Positions 15,783 through 24,345 of a stretch of DNA of 64,000 bases are shown piece after piece. Position numbers and translations under genes: made by a program. Source of the stretch: MHLP01 sp043736515. GTDB taxonomy: Bacteria > Patescibacteriota > Minisyncoccia > Phycocordibacterales > UBA6899. The notes beneath the pieces were generated by a model. It searched no databases and had not been told where the DNA came from. It saw only the letters and a list, made by a program, of their open reading frames with translations. Position 1 is the stretch's first letter. The number at the start of each line of letters is the position of its first letter. Where the stretch lies: NCBI GenBank assembly GCA_043736515.1, contig JAYTCK010000013.1, positions 14,345 to 78,344 on the forward strand. The letters run 5' to 3'.

Positions 15783-17492
15783 TTATGAGCTCTTTGTTGC
15801 ACGCACAATCTCCTCGAGAGTTGTTTCTCCTGAAAGCACCTTGGTAATGCCGTCTTCGAGCATGGTTTTCATCCCTTCGGCGCGTGCCTGTTTGGTGATG
15901 ATTTCGGCGGACGAACGGGCTGCAATGAGTGCGCGAATCTGGTCGGAAACTTCCATGACTTCAAAGATTCCAAGGCGGCCGTGATAACCCGTATCGCCGC
16001 ATAGCTTACATCCATTCTTTGCGCCACGGTAAAAACGAATTTTTGCAATGTCCTTTTTTCCGGAAAATTCTTTGATCAACTTGGTCAGCTCCGGTTCACT
16101 TTTTAAAAGTGCTAATTCATCTCCCCCAAGGAAATAATTGGTTCGACATCTGTCACAAACACGTCGCGTGAGACGTTGAGCAATAATGATATTGATCGAA
16201 GAAGAAATAAGGAAAGGCTCAATCCCCATTTCAACAAGTCGAGGAAATGTTGTTGATGCATCATTGGAGTGTAATGTTGAGAGAACAAGATGTCCGGTCA
16301 TTGCAGCATTCACCGCAATTGACGCAGTCTCGTTATCGCGAATTTCTCCAACCATCACAATATCAGGATCTTGGCGTACGATAGAACGCAGTCCTGTTGC
16401 AAAGGTAAGTTTCTTTTTTTCGTTCACCTGCGTTTGTTGGACATGCTCAACAGCATACTCAACCGGGTCTTCAATTGTCATAATATTCACATCAGATGTA
16501 TTCAGGATTTGGAGGATAGCGTAGAGGGTCGTTGTTTTTCCAGCACCTGTCGGTCCCACAGTAAGAATCATGCCGTATGGCTTGCGTGACGCGCGTTCTA
16601 CTTTTGCTAAATCGGAAGTATCAAATCCAATGTCAGTGAGTGAGAAGCGCTGTGACTCTTCAGCCAAAAGACGCATGACAATATTTTCTCCGTGCGTCAC
16701 GGGAAGTATTGAAAGACGCACATCAAATTTTTCCGGGCGTTCATTTGGGGTAAGAGGGTCTGCCGCAAAACTAAATCGTCCGTCCTGCGGAGCCGCGTGT
16801 TCATCAGTACGAAGTCGAGACATGATCTTAAGGCGAAACACAACCTTCTCATGAAGTGGCAGTGGGTAGCGCGATAGTTCATGCAGTATGCCGTCGATAC
16901 GAAACCTAACCGACACATGTGCGAGGAGTGGTTCAATATGAATATCAGACGCACGAGAAGAGTGCGCATATGCAAGAATGTAACTTACAAATGTCACTAC
17001 GTCTTGATCGCGAAATTGTACCTTGAGCTGCTCCAATGTTTTTTCGATTTTATCTCCAAAACTTTTTTCATATTGCCTGAGCACTTCACGCAATGCTTTA
17101 GGGGTCGCATACGAGATCAAGACCGTCTTCCCATGCTTGCGTTCAATCATGTTAAAAAATTCGTAGTTGTTGGGATTTGCAGTTGCAATGGAGAGAGACT
17201 TCTCATCTTGCCGAAAAATTACCGCCTCCTGACTGCGTGCAACAACCTCGGGAAGAAGTTCGAGTAACTCTTTTGGAATCCTCTCTTGTGCGAGGTCGAT
17301 GAAATTAACTTGAAAAATACTTGCGAGCAATTGTCCAAGATGTGCGTCGGAAATAAGTCCGCTCTGCGGCAAGTATTCGAGGATTGGAATCCCCTTTGCT
17401 TCGACATCTTTTGCAGCCTGATCAAACTCCTCGGCTGTCACAAGGTTCATGCCGAGTAAGTATGTTTTAATTTGTGCTACGGAAATTTCCAT
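15783..17492 (-). CDS. pilB: PilB pilus extension ATPase (GspE family)
   Basis: Hexameric ATPase that powers pilin polymerisation at the inner membrane. An N-terminal MshEN-type domain (1 to about 140) is followed by the ATPase core. Motifs are the Asp box (RASDIHIEP), Walker A GPTGAGKT (313-320), Walker B region DPDIVMVGEIRD, His box THGENIVMR, and a four-cysteine zinc site (C446, C449, C495, C498). The 569 residues match PilB. It follows a response-regulator gene by 11 bp, so the two are likely cotranscribed. It is cut off from pilC by the retroelement. PilT is not in the window. Confidence 0.95.
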   Translation of the reverse strand: MEISVAQIKTYLLGMNLVTAEEFDQAAKDVEAKGIPILEYLPQSGLISDAHLGQLLASIFQVNFIDLAQERIPKELLELLPEVVARSQEAVIFRQDEKSLSIATANPNNYEFFNMIERKHGKTVLISYATPKALREVLRQYEKSFGDKIEKTLEQLKVQFRDQDVVTFVSYILAYAHSSRASDIHIEPLLAHVSVRFRIDGILHELSRYPLPLHEKVVFRLKIMSRLRTDEHAAPQDGRFSFAADPLTPNERPEKFDVRLSILPVTHGENIVMRLLAEESQRFSLTDIGFDTSDLAKVERASRKPYGMILTVGPTGAGKTTTLYAILQILNTSDVNIMTIEDPVEYAVEHVQQTQVNEKKKLTFATGLRSIVRQDPDIVMVGEIRDNETASIAVNAAMTGHLVLSTLHSNDASTTFPRLVEMGIEPFLISSSINIIIAQRLTRRVCDRCRTNYFLGGDELALLKSEPELTKLIKEFSGKKDIAKIRFYRGAKNGCKLCGDTGYHGRLGIFEVMEVSDQIRALIAARSSAEIITKQARAEGMKTMLEDGITKVLSGETTLEEIVRATKSS

Positions 17493-17503
17493 CTGTGAGA
17501 AAC

Positions 17504-17875
17504 TTATTTACCGGAAGGAGGGAGTACGCAGATTGCTTCAACAATATTGTGGACAGTGTTTTCGCCTTTCATAAAGTATGCGGTTGCACCTAGCGATAAT
17601 GCCTCCTCTTTATCATGCTCTTGCGCCAGTGTGGAAAAAATAAATATCGTGGCATGTTTCGCTTCGGGTAAATTGTGGATTTTTTCAAGCACTTCAAAAC
17701 CATCTGTTTTGGGTAAAATCAAATCGAGGACTACAACATCGGGTTTCCATTCTTTTACTTTTTGAATGCCCTCCTCTCCACCAGCAACAACAGCTACCTC
17801 CATGTTTGCCTGATGCAATTCAGACTCGAGGAGCGTGCTCAAGAATTTATCATCGTCAATTACTAAAACTTTCAT
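17504..17875 (-). CDS. Single-domain response regulator (CheY-like) next to pilB
   Basis: A 123-residue receiver domain only: acidic pair VIDDDKF, phosphoacceptor Asp in VVLDLILPKTDGFEV, conserved Ser/Thr in IFIFSTLAQ, but KGEN where KP is usual near the C-terminus. It probably passes a phosphoryl signal to the pilus motor, given its coupling to pilB. Minus-strand TATAGT (17882-17887) lies just before the ATG, so a leaderless transcript is likely. Confidence 0.88.
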   Translation of the reverse strand: MKVLVIDDDKFLSTLLESELHQANMEVAVVAGGEEGIQKVKEWKPDVVVLDLILPKTDGFEVLEKIHNLPEAKHATIFIFSTLAQEHDKEEALSLGATAYFMKGENTVHNIVEAICVLPPSGK

Positions 17876-17976
17876 AAAGATACTATAGCAGGAGTTAGGG
17901 TCTGGTGGCTAGGGTATGGGGTTTAGTGAAATGCTCGATGCAATTCTTCACTAGACACTAGTGGCTATACCCTGCA

Positions 17977-18615
17977 TTATTTGTGTCCTAGTGGACATCC
18001 ACTATGTTTGCGTGCCGGGCAATATTGTCGCCCATATTCGATAAGTAGGTACGTTACGCGGAACCAGTCCTTTTGAGAAAACATTTCCATGAGGTCCTTT
18101 TCGATCTTGTTTGGCAGAATTTCATCCGAAAGACCGAGTACCCGAGCAAGACGTTTCACGTGTGTGTCCACAGCAATCCCCTCCACTATCCCATATGCAT
18201 TCCCCAAGACGACGTTTGCTGTTTTTCGTGCCACACCGGGAATAAGCAGCATCTCCTTCATTGTTCGCGGCAATGTGCCATGAAACATCTGTTTCACCAT
18301 ACGTGCCGCAGCGAGAATATTTTTTGTTTTGTTACGATAAAAACCGGACTGAAAAATCATTTGCTCAAATTCACGAGGATTTGCATGCACATAATCTTCA
18401 ATTGTGGGGAATCGTGCAAAGAGAGCCGGAGTAATTTCATTAACTTTTTTGTCGGTACACTGCGCTGAAAGTTCCACTGCAACGAGAAGCTCCCAGTTAT
18501 TTGTAAAACGAAGCATCATTCCTGCACCAGGAATAAGTCGTTTTAGTTTTTTTAAAATAGCTCTACCCCGCAACATGCGTGCACGTTTCTGAGATATCGT
18601 TTCATGACGTTTCAT
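17977..18615 (-). CDS. nth: Endonuclease III (DNA glycosylase/AP lyase) without complete Fe-S ligands
   Basis: Removes oxidised pyrimidines in base excision repair. The helix-hairpin-helix motif LLIPGVARKTANVVLG carries catalytic Lys131, and the catalytic Asp150 is in VDTHVKRL. At the C-terminus the Fe-S loop has only two cysteines (C199 and C207) before the protein stops at CPLGHK; E. coli has four in Cx6Cx2Cx5C. The protein therefore probably lacks the cluster. It overlaps the upstream gene by 4 bp, showing translational coupling. Confidence 0.93.
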   Translation of the reverse strand: MKRHETISQKRARMLRGRAILKKLKRLIPGAGMMLRFTNNWELLVAVELSAQCTDKKVNEITPALFARFPTIEDYVHANPREFEQMIFQSGFYRNKTKNILAAARMVKQMFHGTLPRTMKEMLLIPGVARKTANVVLGNAYGIVEGIAVDTHVKRLARVLGLSDEILPNKIEKDLMEMFSQKDWFRVTYLLIEYGRQYCPARKHSGCPLGHK

Positions 18616-19127
18616 ATACTCGAATCGAATACAGGGCGACCGACATACGGGGGTATCGCAGCAACAGATTCTCCGGAGATTGTGAGATTGTGCACGTCCA
18701 CAACAAAGCGAGTGAGCGCTCCATTACTCCTTCCGTAGAACATTAGTGTTGTTGCGGTGAGCCACGTGAATGAGACATCATCCGCCTCAACAGAAAACGC
18801 ACCTTCAAGAACATATAAAGCACGTGGGCGGGCGACCTCAACATACACCGCAGGCATTCCAGAGTGAGTGGGAGCAACGTATGCTCTCTTTGTTCGCAAA
18901 TGATTCGCATACTGTGCATCTATGGGCACGCTTGGCGCATTTGTAATTTCTCTTATCACAAGCACGCCATCGATTGATTGTCCCACCGTGACACTTTGTG
19001 TTTCACGGTACATTGCTAATTTTGCTGTTTCAGGTGAAACACGAGAAAAAAAATCTCCGGATGTTTCATACGCGAATGCGAGCAGGGCAATAAGGAGGGC
19101 GATAATGGTGAACAGGTATCGTGGCAT
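18612..19127 (-). CDS. Unknown membrane-anchored or secreted protein
   Basis: A 171-residue protein with an N-terminal hydrophobic helix (YLFTIIALLIALLAFAYE), which could be an uncleaved anchor or signal peptide. A beta-rich domain follows that I do not recognise (GQSIDGVLVIREITNAPSVP, PAVYVEVARPRALYVLEGAF). Its stop overlaps the nth start (ATGA), so the two are cotranscribed. A parS-like palindrome lies inside it at 19026-19041. Function unknown. Confidence 0.7.
   Translation of the reverse strand: MPRYLFTIIALLIALLAFAYETSGDFFSRVSPETAKLAMYRETQSVTVGQSIDGVLVIREITNAPSVPIDAQYANHLRTKRAYVAPTHSGMPAVYVEVARPRALYVLEGAFSVEADDVSFTWLTATTLMFYGRSNGALTRFVVDVHNLTISGESVAAIPPYVGRPVFDSSI
19026..19041. promoter_or_regulatory. 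parS-like palindrome
   Basis: TGTTTCAGGTGAAACA differs at one base from the bacterial parS consensus TGTTTCACGTGAAACA. It is about 8 kb from the proposed origin and may be an outlying ParB site. Confidence 0.4.
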
Positions 19128-19148
19128 ATTTTTAGTGTAGCGAAGTAG

Positions 19149-19206
19149 AAAAAAAGTACAACCCAGCCCCAGTTTTGTTTATGGGGATTGCAAAACTGGA
19201 GCTGGG
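19149..19206 (-). terminator. Intrinsic terminator after cheD, sister of the one after pilB
   Basis: A 16-nt stem (arms 19162-19177 and 19191-19206, CAAAACTGGAGCTGGG on the plus strand) is followed on the minus strand by TTGTAC and seven T. The flank CGAGCGG matches the copy behind pilB. Confidence 0.75.
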
Positions 19207-19216
19207 CGAGCGGGAT

Positions 19217-19705
19217 TTACACTTTGGTGATAATTTCTACTACCCCCGTAGCACAATCAAAATAGACATTACGCCCCACCGTTCCGCCGATCACTTCTGT
19301 TTCAATTTTTATTCCCAATTCAAGGAGGCGAGCTCTGGCAGACTCAGTGTTTTCAAAGCCAATACCTTTTTTGTCACCATCAAGAAGTGTAAACATATGT
19401 GCGCCTCCCACGAGTTTAGCAACAAGACTTTCGCGCTTAGCTCCCCGTGCTTCAACCTCAAGGAGAAGGATATCAATTGCCTTGTCCGCATATTTTGAAA
19501 AAAGTCTTCCCTCACTATCCCGGGTTGTATTTTGGTATTGATCGTCCCTTGCACGGGGAAGGATCGCATGGGCCATTCCACCCACACGAGCAAGTCCGTC
19601 ATGAAGCACAACAACAACGCATGAGCCAACACCATTTGTCACAATGGTGTACTCGTGATTTCCTGCAAACAATTCCGCGATGCGAATTTCGATAGTTTTG
19701 CTCAT
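19217..19705 (-). CDS. cheD: CheD chemoreceptor glutamine deamidase
   Basis: CheD deamidates glutamines on chemoreceptors and is stimulated or sequestered by CheC. Catalytic Cys29 is in TNGVGSCVVVV, His46 in GGMAHAILP, and a Thr at 23. The FENTESARARLLELGI and GGTVGRNVYFD segments match the C-terminal half of the family. The length of 162 residues is normal. It is the last gene of the che cluster, 4 bp after cheC, in line with the known CheC-CheD partnership. No receptor gene is in the window. Confidence 0.92.
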   Translation of the reverse strand: MSKTIEIRIAELFAGNHEYTIVTNGVGSCVVVVLHDGLARVGGMAHAILPRARDDQYQNTTRDSEGRLFSKYADKAIDILLLEVEARGAKRESLVAKLVGGAHMFTLLDGDKKGIGFENTESARARLLELGIKIETEVIGGTVGRNVYFDCATGVVEIITKV

Positions 19706-19709
19706 ATCA

Positions 19710-20360
19710 TTATGAGACTATTTTACTTGTGAGCCTCAAAATTTCTTTTACGGCCTCTGGTCCAAGAAAAAGATACATGCGGCCTGTAACTTCTTCACCA
19801 AGATGACAGTCAGTTGCGTCTGGTGATGGATCAACACAAATGGTTACATTCATGGAAAAAAATTCTTCGTGCCGGGCAAACATTGAGGCGGTCAGCGAGT
19901 TGAAGATTGCTCCACCCATATCAACAACAACATTCGGTACGGAATGCTCGAGTGAACAATGAAGGAATTTTTCAAGTCCCTGGAGCATTCCTCCTGTCAG
20001 CACATTTCCTACTTCTTGAAAGACGGACCTGTCGAATGCATCAAGCGCGCGAAGATCTCCTACTTTTTTTCCGGAAAGGACTTGAAGAAGGTGTATCGCT
20101 GTGTCACGAGGGAAGAGCAGAAAAACATATCCGTCCAAACCACCCGAAATGCGGAGCAACACCGCAAGGGCAATATCTTGAGGCTTATCGATAAAGTGCG
20201 CAGCACTGACAGAAGTTTTGAGAGACGACATGGGAACACTGATCGTTGTCCTCTGTCCTACTAATTTCGAGAGAGTTGTGCCAGCATGAGACACGCCAAT
20301 ATTTAAAAGTTCAGCAAGCTGGTCTTTTTCATCTGCTGTAAGTTGGAGTAGTGATGTCAT
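19710..20360 (-). CDS. cheC: CheC-type CheY-P phosphatase
   Basis: Removes phosphate from CheY. Both symmetric active sites of the CheC fold are intact: E17-x2-N20-x22-P43 (AELLNIGVSHAG...SVP) and E116-x2-N119-x22-P142 (FQEVGNVLTGG...SVP). CheX and FliY differ in site number or extra domains, so CheC is the best call. The 216 residues match. It lies between cheA (5 bp) and cheD (4 bp). Confidence 0.9.
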   Translation of the reverse strand: MTSLLQLTADEKDQLAELLNIGVSHAGTTLSKLVGQRTTISVPMSSLKTSVSAAHFIDKPQDIALAVLLRISGGLDGYVFLLFPRDTAIHLLQVLSGKKVGDLRALDAFDRSVFQEVGNVLTGGMLQGLEKFLHCSLEHSVPNVVVDMGGAIFNSLTASMFARHEEFFSMNVTICVDPSPDATDCHLGEEVTGRMYLFLGPEAVKEILRLTSKIVS

Positions 20361-20365
20361 AAAAA

Positions 20366-22108
20366 TTAATGTGAAGATACTTCTGTAGAAGTCGTTTCAC
20401 GCAAAATGTCCGCATGAGTGTTCTCCAGTATATCTCCGAATGCGCGAAGGAGTAAACCGTGGGTATCCAGGAGAAGAACGGTGCGCCCATCGGGAAGAAG
20501 GGTTGAACCCGAAAAACCTTGAATTTCGCGCAGGACGGGTGGAAGTGATTTTACCAAAAGCTCCTGCTCGCCCACACACGAATCAACAACGAGAGCTACT
20601 TCTTCTCCTTCTATGGATAGGAGTACAGCGTGAAGCTCTTGTCCCAATACTGTTTTCCGAAATGTATCGCCAAATGTTATTCCAAGGAGTCGACTAAGCC
20701 AAAAGATGGGTACAGGTTTCTCGTTTAATACAATGTTGGGTTGATGGGCACTGCGCACAATAGTATCCGGAGCAATATCAAATGTCCGCACAATACTCGT
20801 AAATGGGACTGCAAAAGTAAATCCACTCGCACGCACAATAAGCACCTTTACCGTCGCAAGAGAAACGGGTAAGTCGAGCAAAAAGCGTGTCCCTCCTTTT
20901 TCAGAAAGTGGCGACACAATACTCACGTGTCCCCCGACATCTTGAGTAAACACGCGCACCGCCGAAAGTCCGACACCTCTTCCGGAGATATCGGTCACCT
21001 CAGTGTTTGTTGACATGTTGGGATTAAACAGGATGTCAGCAATTTCATTATTACGGAGCACCACTCCAACTTCTTTACTTACTATTCCACGTTCAATTGC
21101 AACTTCTCGTACACGTTCGTAATTTATTCCTGCACCGTCATCTGAAACGATTACATGCACACGATCATTTTTTCGCTCCGCCTTAAGTGTCACTGTTCCG
21201 CTCTTTACAATGCCATGATCAACGGCATTTCGTAGAAGATGTGCGAGGGCTCCACCTAAACCTTCAAGCACCGTACGATCGAGTTCGACATCGCTTCCTT
21301 CTACGTGAAACGACACCTGCTTGCCTTCTCGAAGCGACAAATCCCGGATCATGCGAGGGAACTGCCCAAATATCTGTTCAACGGGAACCAACCGTACACG
21401 CAAGAGTTCACTCTGTGTTTCAGAAAGAAGACGCGCAAGTTCACTGAATAACCCTTTAAACTCTTGGACAAAAAATAACTTTTGCTTCAGCATGGGGTCT
21501 GCAGTTGTTTTCGAAATATCCACAACCGGCTCTAGTATCGTGTCGAGCTTAAGGCGAAGCATGAGCATTTCTTCAAAAAGTCCCATGAGTGCGTCAAGAC
21601 GTTCAACCGCAACGCGCACTGTTGTTGGCGGAACATAAGGAGCACTAATCAGATTTTTATTTACCACAGGAGTCGACACTGGTGGGGTTATGGGTGCTGT
21701 TTTTTCGGAAGTCCCGTTTGTGGATGGCTCGAGAAGCACCTTCAATGCACTTACGGTTGTCTCGACAGAAAGCTCTTTGTCAGCTTCTTTAATAGAAGCG
21801 AGCGACTGACCAAGATGATCTGTAGCAAGAAGTGCTGCGCTTACTGCCTCTTTGGAAAGCACGAGTGTGCCTTGTTCACACGCACGAAACACATCTTCCA
21901 TAAGATGTGCGAGTCGCGCCATTTCCGTATAGCCCATAGTCGCTGAGGATCCTTTAATAGTATGTGCACTGCGCATCAAGGTAGCGTAATGCTCAAGGTT
22001 ACGCGGATCTTCTTCCAGCAAAAGAAGTGTGCGTGAAAGAGTGCTCAGCTGATCTTCGGCTTCCGTACAAAAAAGGTCTTTAAACTTACTTCTGGCATCA
22101 GGAGTCAT
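20366..22108 (-). CDS. cheA: CheA chemotaxis histidine kinase
   Basis: The central kinase of chemosensory arrays. The P1 Hpt domain has phospho-acceptor His49 in RSAHTIKGSSATMG. A short linker (about 120-165) replaces a normal P2 domain. The P3 dimerisation helices (ALMGLFEEMLMLRLKLD) and the P4 kinase follow, with N box HLLRNAVDHG, G1 DDGAGINYERV and G2 DISGRGVGLSAV. The C-terminal CheW-like P5 is present. The 580 residues are short, mainly because P2 is missing, so CheY and CheB may dock differently. It lies in an operon with cheB, cheC and cheD. Confidence 0.95.
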   Translation of the reverse strand: MTPDARSKFKDLFCTEAEDQLSTLSRTLLLLEEDPRNLEHYATLMRSAHTIKGSSATMGYTEMARLAHLMEDVFRACEQGTLVLSKEAVSAALLATDHLGQSLASIKEADKELSVETTVSALKVLLEPSTNGTSEKTAPITPPVSTPVVNKNLISAPYVPPTTVRVAVERLDALMGLFEEMLMLRLKLDTILEPVVDISKTTADPMLKQKLFFVQEFKGLFSELARLLSETQSELLRVRLVPVEQIFGQFPRMIRDLSLREGKQVSFHVEGSDVELDRTVLEGLGGALAHLLRNAVDHGIVKSGTVTLKAERKNDRVHVIVSDDGAGINYERVREVAIERGIVSKEVGVVLRNNEIADILFNPNMSTNTEVTDISGRGVGLSAVRVFTQDVGGHVSIVSPLSEKGGTRFLLDLPVSLATVKVLIVRASGFTFAVPFTSIVRTFDIAPDTIVRSAHQPNIVLNEKPVPIFWLSRLLGITFGDTFRKTVLGQELHAVLLSIEGEEVALVVDSCVGEQELLVKSLPPVLREIQGFSGSTLLPDGRTVLLLDTHGLLLRAFGDILENTHADILRETTSTEVSSH

Positions 22109-22155
22109 GTGTCTATTGTATCAGACATCATCCCGAAGTGAGCGTGGGGTAGCTC

Positions 22156-23241
22156 CTAGAATTTGCTGACCCGATCAAGAATCCAATTAGGGATTTCCTC
22201 GAGGGCAAGTACTGCATCAACAACACCTTCGTGAAGGGCGCTTTTGGGCATAAATGGCACCACTGCTGTTTCTGGATCCTGGACAACTGTTACACCGCCA
22301 TAAGATTTTATTGCACGGAGTCCCAATGTCCCATCACTTCCCATTCCTGAAAGCAACACCCCAAATACACGCGAACCGTAACTCTTGGCAATTGTTTCCA
22401 TGGTTTGGTCGATGACACCGTTTTCACTATCAGGGTTTGGAAAAGACAAGACAAATCGATGAGTACCATCAGCCTCATCTTTTTTCGAATGCTCCTTATG
22501 CAGAAGAGAATATCCGCCGGGTACCACAAGTGCCGTGCCGGGCATAAATGCGTCATTGCCTTTTGCTTCCCGCACAGAAAGTCTGACGGTGCGATCGAGT
22601 CGTTCAGCAAAAAGCTCCGTAAAATATTTTGACATGTGCTGCACAACAACAAAAGCGATCTGTGGGGTTGGTGGAAAAATAGTGAGGAAGTGCTCAACTA
22701 ATGGTGGTCCTCCAGTTGAAGCACCGATTACAACCACCGAAAGCGGGCTGTCATTGTGTGCATTACTTGGGATTGGTTTAGTACCGTGTATTTCAAGGTA
22801 TGCGTATGCTTTCCTAATTTTTACTTGTTGAACCCCCACCTCATATATTTTTGAAACAATGGATTCTGCGATTTTTTCCAAATCCAAAGAAACCTCACCT
22901 GAAGGTTTTGCTATCACATGTGCTCCCGACTCACGTAACATCTGAAATACTTTTTGCCCGTCGGTGCCGTCAAAAGCGGAAAGCATGATGATCGCGGGAA
23001 GGATTTGATCGCCAAGCATAATCTCTGCCGTAGCTTCAATGCCATTTTTCTGAGGCATATGATAATCCATCGTGATCACATCAGGCCTGAGATCTCGAGC
23101 AAGCCGCACAACTTCAGTCCCGGTGCTTGCAGTGCCAACAACCGTAATGCCGCTGTGCGCACGAAGAAGCTCGACGACATAGGTACGAATAAAAAATGAA
23201 TCATCCGCTACGAGCACGCGAATGTCATCATTGTGATCCAT
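22156..23241 (-). CDS. cheB: CheB receptor methylesterase/glutamine amidase
   Basis: N-terminal receiver domain (acidic VADDSF, phospho-Asp59 in VITMDYHMPQ) and C-terminal esterase with catalytic triad Ser175 (IGASTGGP), His202 (VVQHMSKYF) and Asp303 (SGMGSDGTLG). It removes receptor methyl groups added by CheR. Neither CheR nor a receptor is present in this window, so partners must lie elsewhere. The 361 residues are normal. The gene sits between cheY (27 bp) and cheA (47 bp). Confidence 0.95.
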   Translation of the reverse strand: MDHNDDIRVLVADDSFFIRTYVVELLRAHSGITVVGTASTGTEVVRLARDLRPDVITMDYHMPQKNGIEATAEIMLGDQILPAIIMLSAFDGTDGQKVFQMLRESGAHVIAKPSGEVSLDLEKIAESIVSKIYEVGVQQVKIRKAYAYLEIHGTKPIPSNAHNDSPLSVVVIGASTGGPPLVEHFLTIFPPTPQIAFVVVQHMSKYFTELFAERLDRTVRLSVREAKGNDAFMPGTALVVPGGYSLLHKEHSKKDEADGTHRFVLSFPNPDSENGVIDQTMETIAKSYGSRVFGVLLSGMGSDGTLGLRAIKSYGGVTVVQDPETAVVPFMPKSALHEGVVDAVLALEEIPNWILDRVSKF

Positions 23242-23268
23242 AAATATACAAAAGGCGCAGAGAAAGAG

Positions 23269-23634
23269 TTACGCGCTCAAATAGTGCTTTGCTTTATCAA
23301 GCACCTGGTCACGATCAAAAGGTTTCACAACGTAATCAAGTGCACCGAGAGACTTTGCTTCGGAGATCATTTCCTGCTGTCCTACCGCAGACACAACAAT
23401 GATTTTTGCTTCCTTGCCAATTTCGCGGAGTACATCCATTCCATTGAATTCCGGCATGATCATATCAAGAAATACAAAATCAGGATGTTCACTCTTGTAT
23501 TTTTCAAGTCCCTCTCGTCCGTTACTTGCTTCAACAAAAGAGGAGTAGCCGGCGCTTTCAAAAATATCTCGAAGCACCTTCCGCATAAATGCGGAGTCAT
23601 CAATAATTAAAATTTTCTTTGAATTGGTTTCCAT
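23269..23634 (-). CDS. cheY: CheY response regulator
   Basis: A receiver domain of about 121 residues from the start I prefer (METNSKKILIIDDSAFMRKV). The upstream ATG at 23655 adds seven unconserved residues. Key residues are Asp in FVFLDMIMPEFNG, Ser in VVSAVGQQE and Lys in DYVVKPFDRD. As the che-cluster member with a KPFD box it is the most likely CheA output protein. Whether it acts on pilus motors, as PilG/PilH do, is inference from the neighbouring pilus genes. Confidence 0.9.
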   Translation of the reverse strand: METNSKKILIIDDSAFMRKVLRDIFESAGYSSFVEASNGREGLEKYKSEHPDFVFLDMIMPEFNGMDVLREIGKEAKIIVVSAVGQQEMISEAKSLGALDYVVKPFDRDQVLDKAKHYLSA

Positions 23635-23679
23635 AATGTAAGAATAGTGTAACATACGTGCCCTAATTCCGTGAAGTCT

Positions 23680-24294
23680 CTACGGTGCTAGTGGTGCGTC
23701 AGCAACGTGTAAAAGATCTTCTTGATTCAATATTTCCTCAAAATTAAGCCATAATACGGGTCGGAGTTGGTTTGTTTCAGGCAAAGGAGTGGGTGCTACT
23801 GGTTCCGGCCTGATCATAAAATCTTGTACATTATTTTGCTGCTGGAGTGGGAGCATATACATGAACATTCCTTTTACATAGCGTGGCGGAATATGTGCCG
23901 CTATGACGGGGTCAGGCGCAACAACATCCTTTTGCAAAATATGCACCACTGTTTTGGGGTGATCGACAAGAACTGCAAAATAGTTATTCTGTGTGTGTAT
24001 GACAAAAAGATAACTTGGAATAAGTGGTCTCGTCCTCGCAAGATGCATGCGCTTGAGAATATCGAGTACGACAACAACCTTACCGCGCATATGAAAAATC
24101 CCTGCGATGGATATTGGGGCATTCGGAACAATCGTCACAGGAGGGATTTTCATCACGTGATCAACATCGAGCGCCGGGACAGCATATATTTCCCCATCAA
24201 TCTCAAAAAGAAAAAATTGCATGCGGTCATTCTCTTTTGTTGCATCTGATAGAGAATTAAATGCTTCAATTGTTGGATCGGTTAATGTTTCCAT
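23680..24294 (-). CDS. cheW: CheW coupling protein
   Basis: Links CheA to receptors. The CheW fold is clear: MQFFLFEIDGEIYAVPALDVDHVMKI, PISIAGIFHMRGKVVVVLDILKRM and YLFVIHTQNNYFAVLVD. There is an extra C-terminal tail of about 50 residues rich in Pro and Leu. The start at 24294 (204 residues) is chosen because a TACAAT box ends 10 nt upstream; the longer frame to 24333 would begin before that promoter. It is the first gene of the che cluster. Confidence 0.88.
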   Translation of the reverse strand: METLTDPTIEAFNSLSDATKENDRMQFFLFEIDGEIYAVPALDVDHVMKIPPVTIVPNAPISIAGIFHMRGKVVVVLDILKRMHLARTRPLIPSYLFVIHTQNNYFAVLVDHPKTVVHILQKDVVAPDPVIAAHIPPRYVKGMFMYMLPLQQQNNVQDFMIRPEPVAPTPLPETNQLRPVLWLNFEEILNQEDLLHVADAPLAP

Positions 24295-24304
24295 ACTATA
24301 GAGT

Positions 24305-24310
24305 ATTGTA
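24305..24310 (-). promoter_or_regulatory. -10 box TACAAT for the che operon
   Basis: TACAAT on the minus strand, 10 nt before the cheW start. It is the likely promoter of the cheW-cheD run. Confidence 0.55.
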
Positions 24311-24345
24311 GCGCGGAGTGGGGTGCACAACAAATGCGCCGGGAA

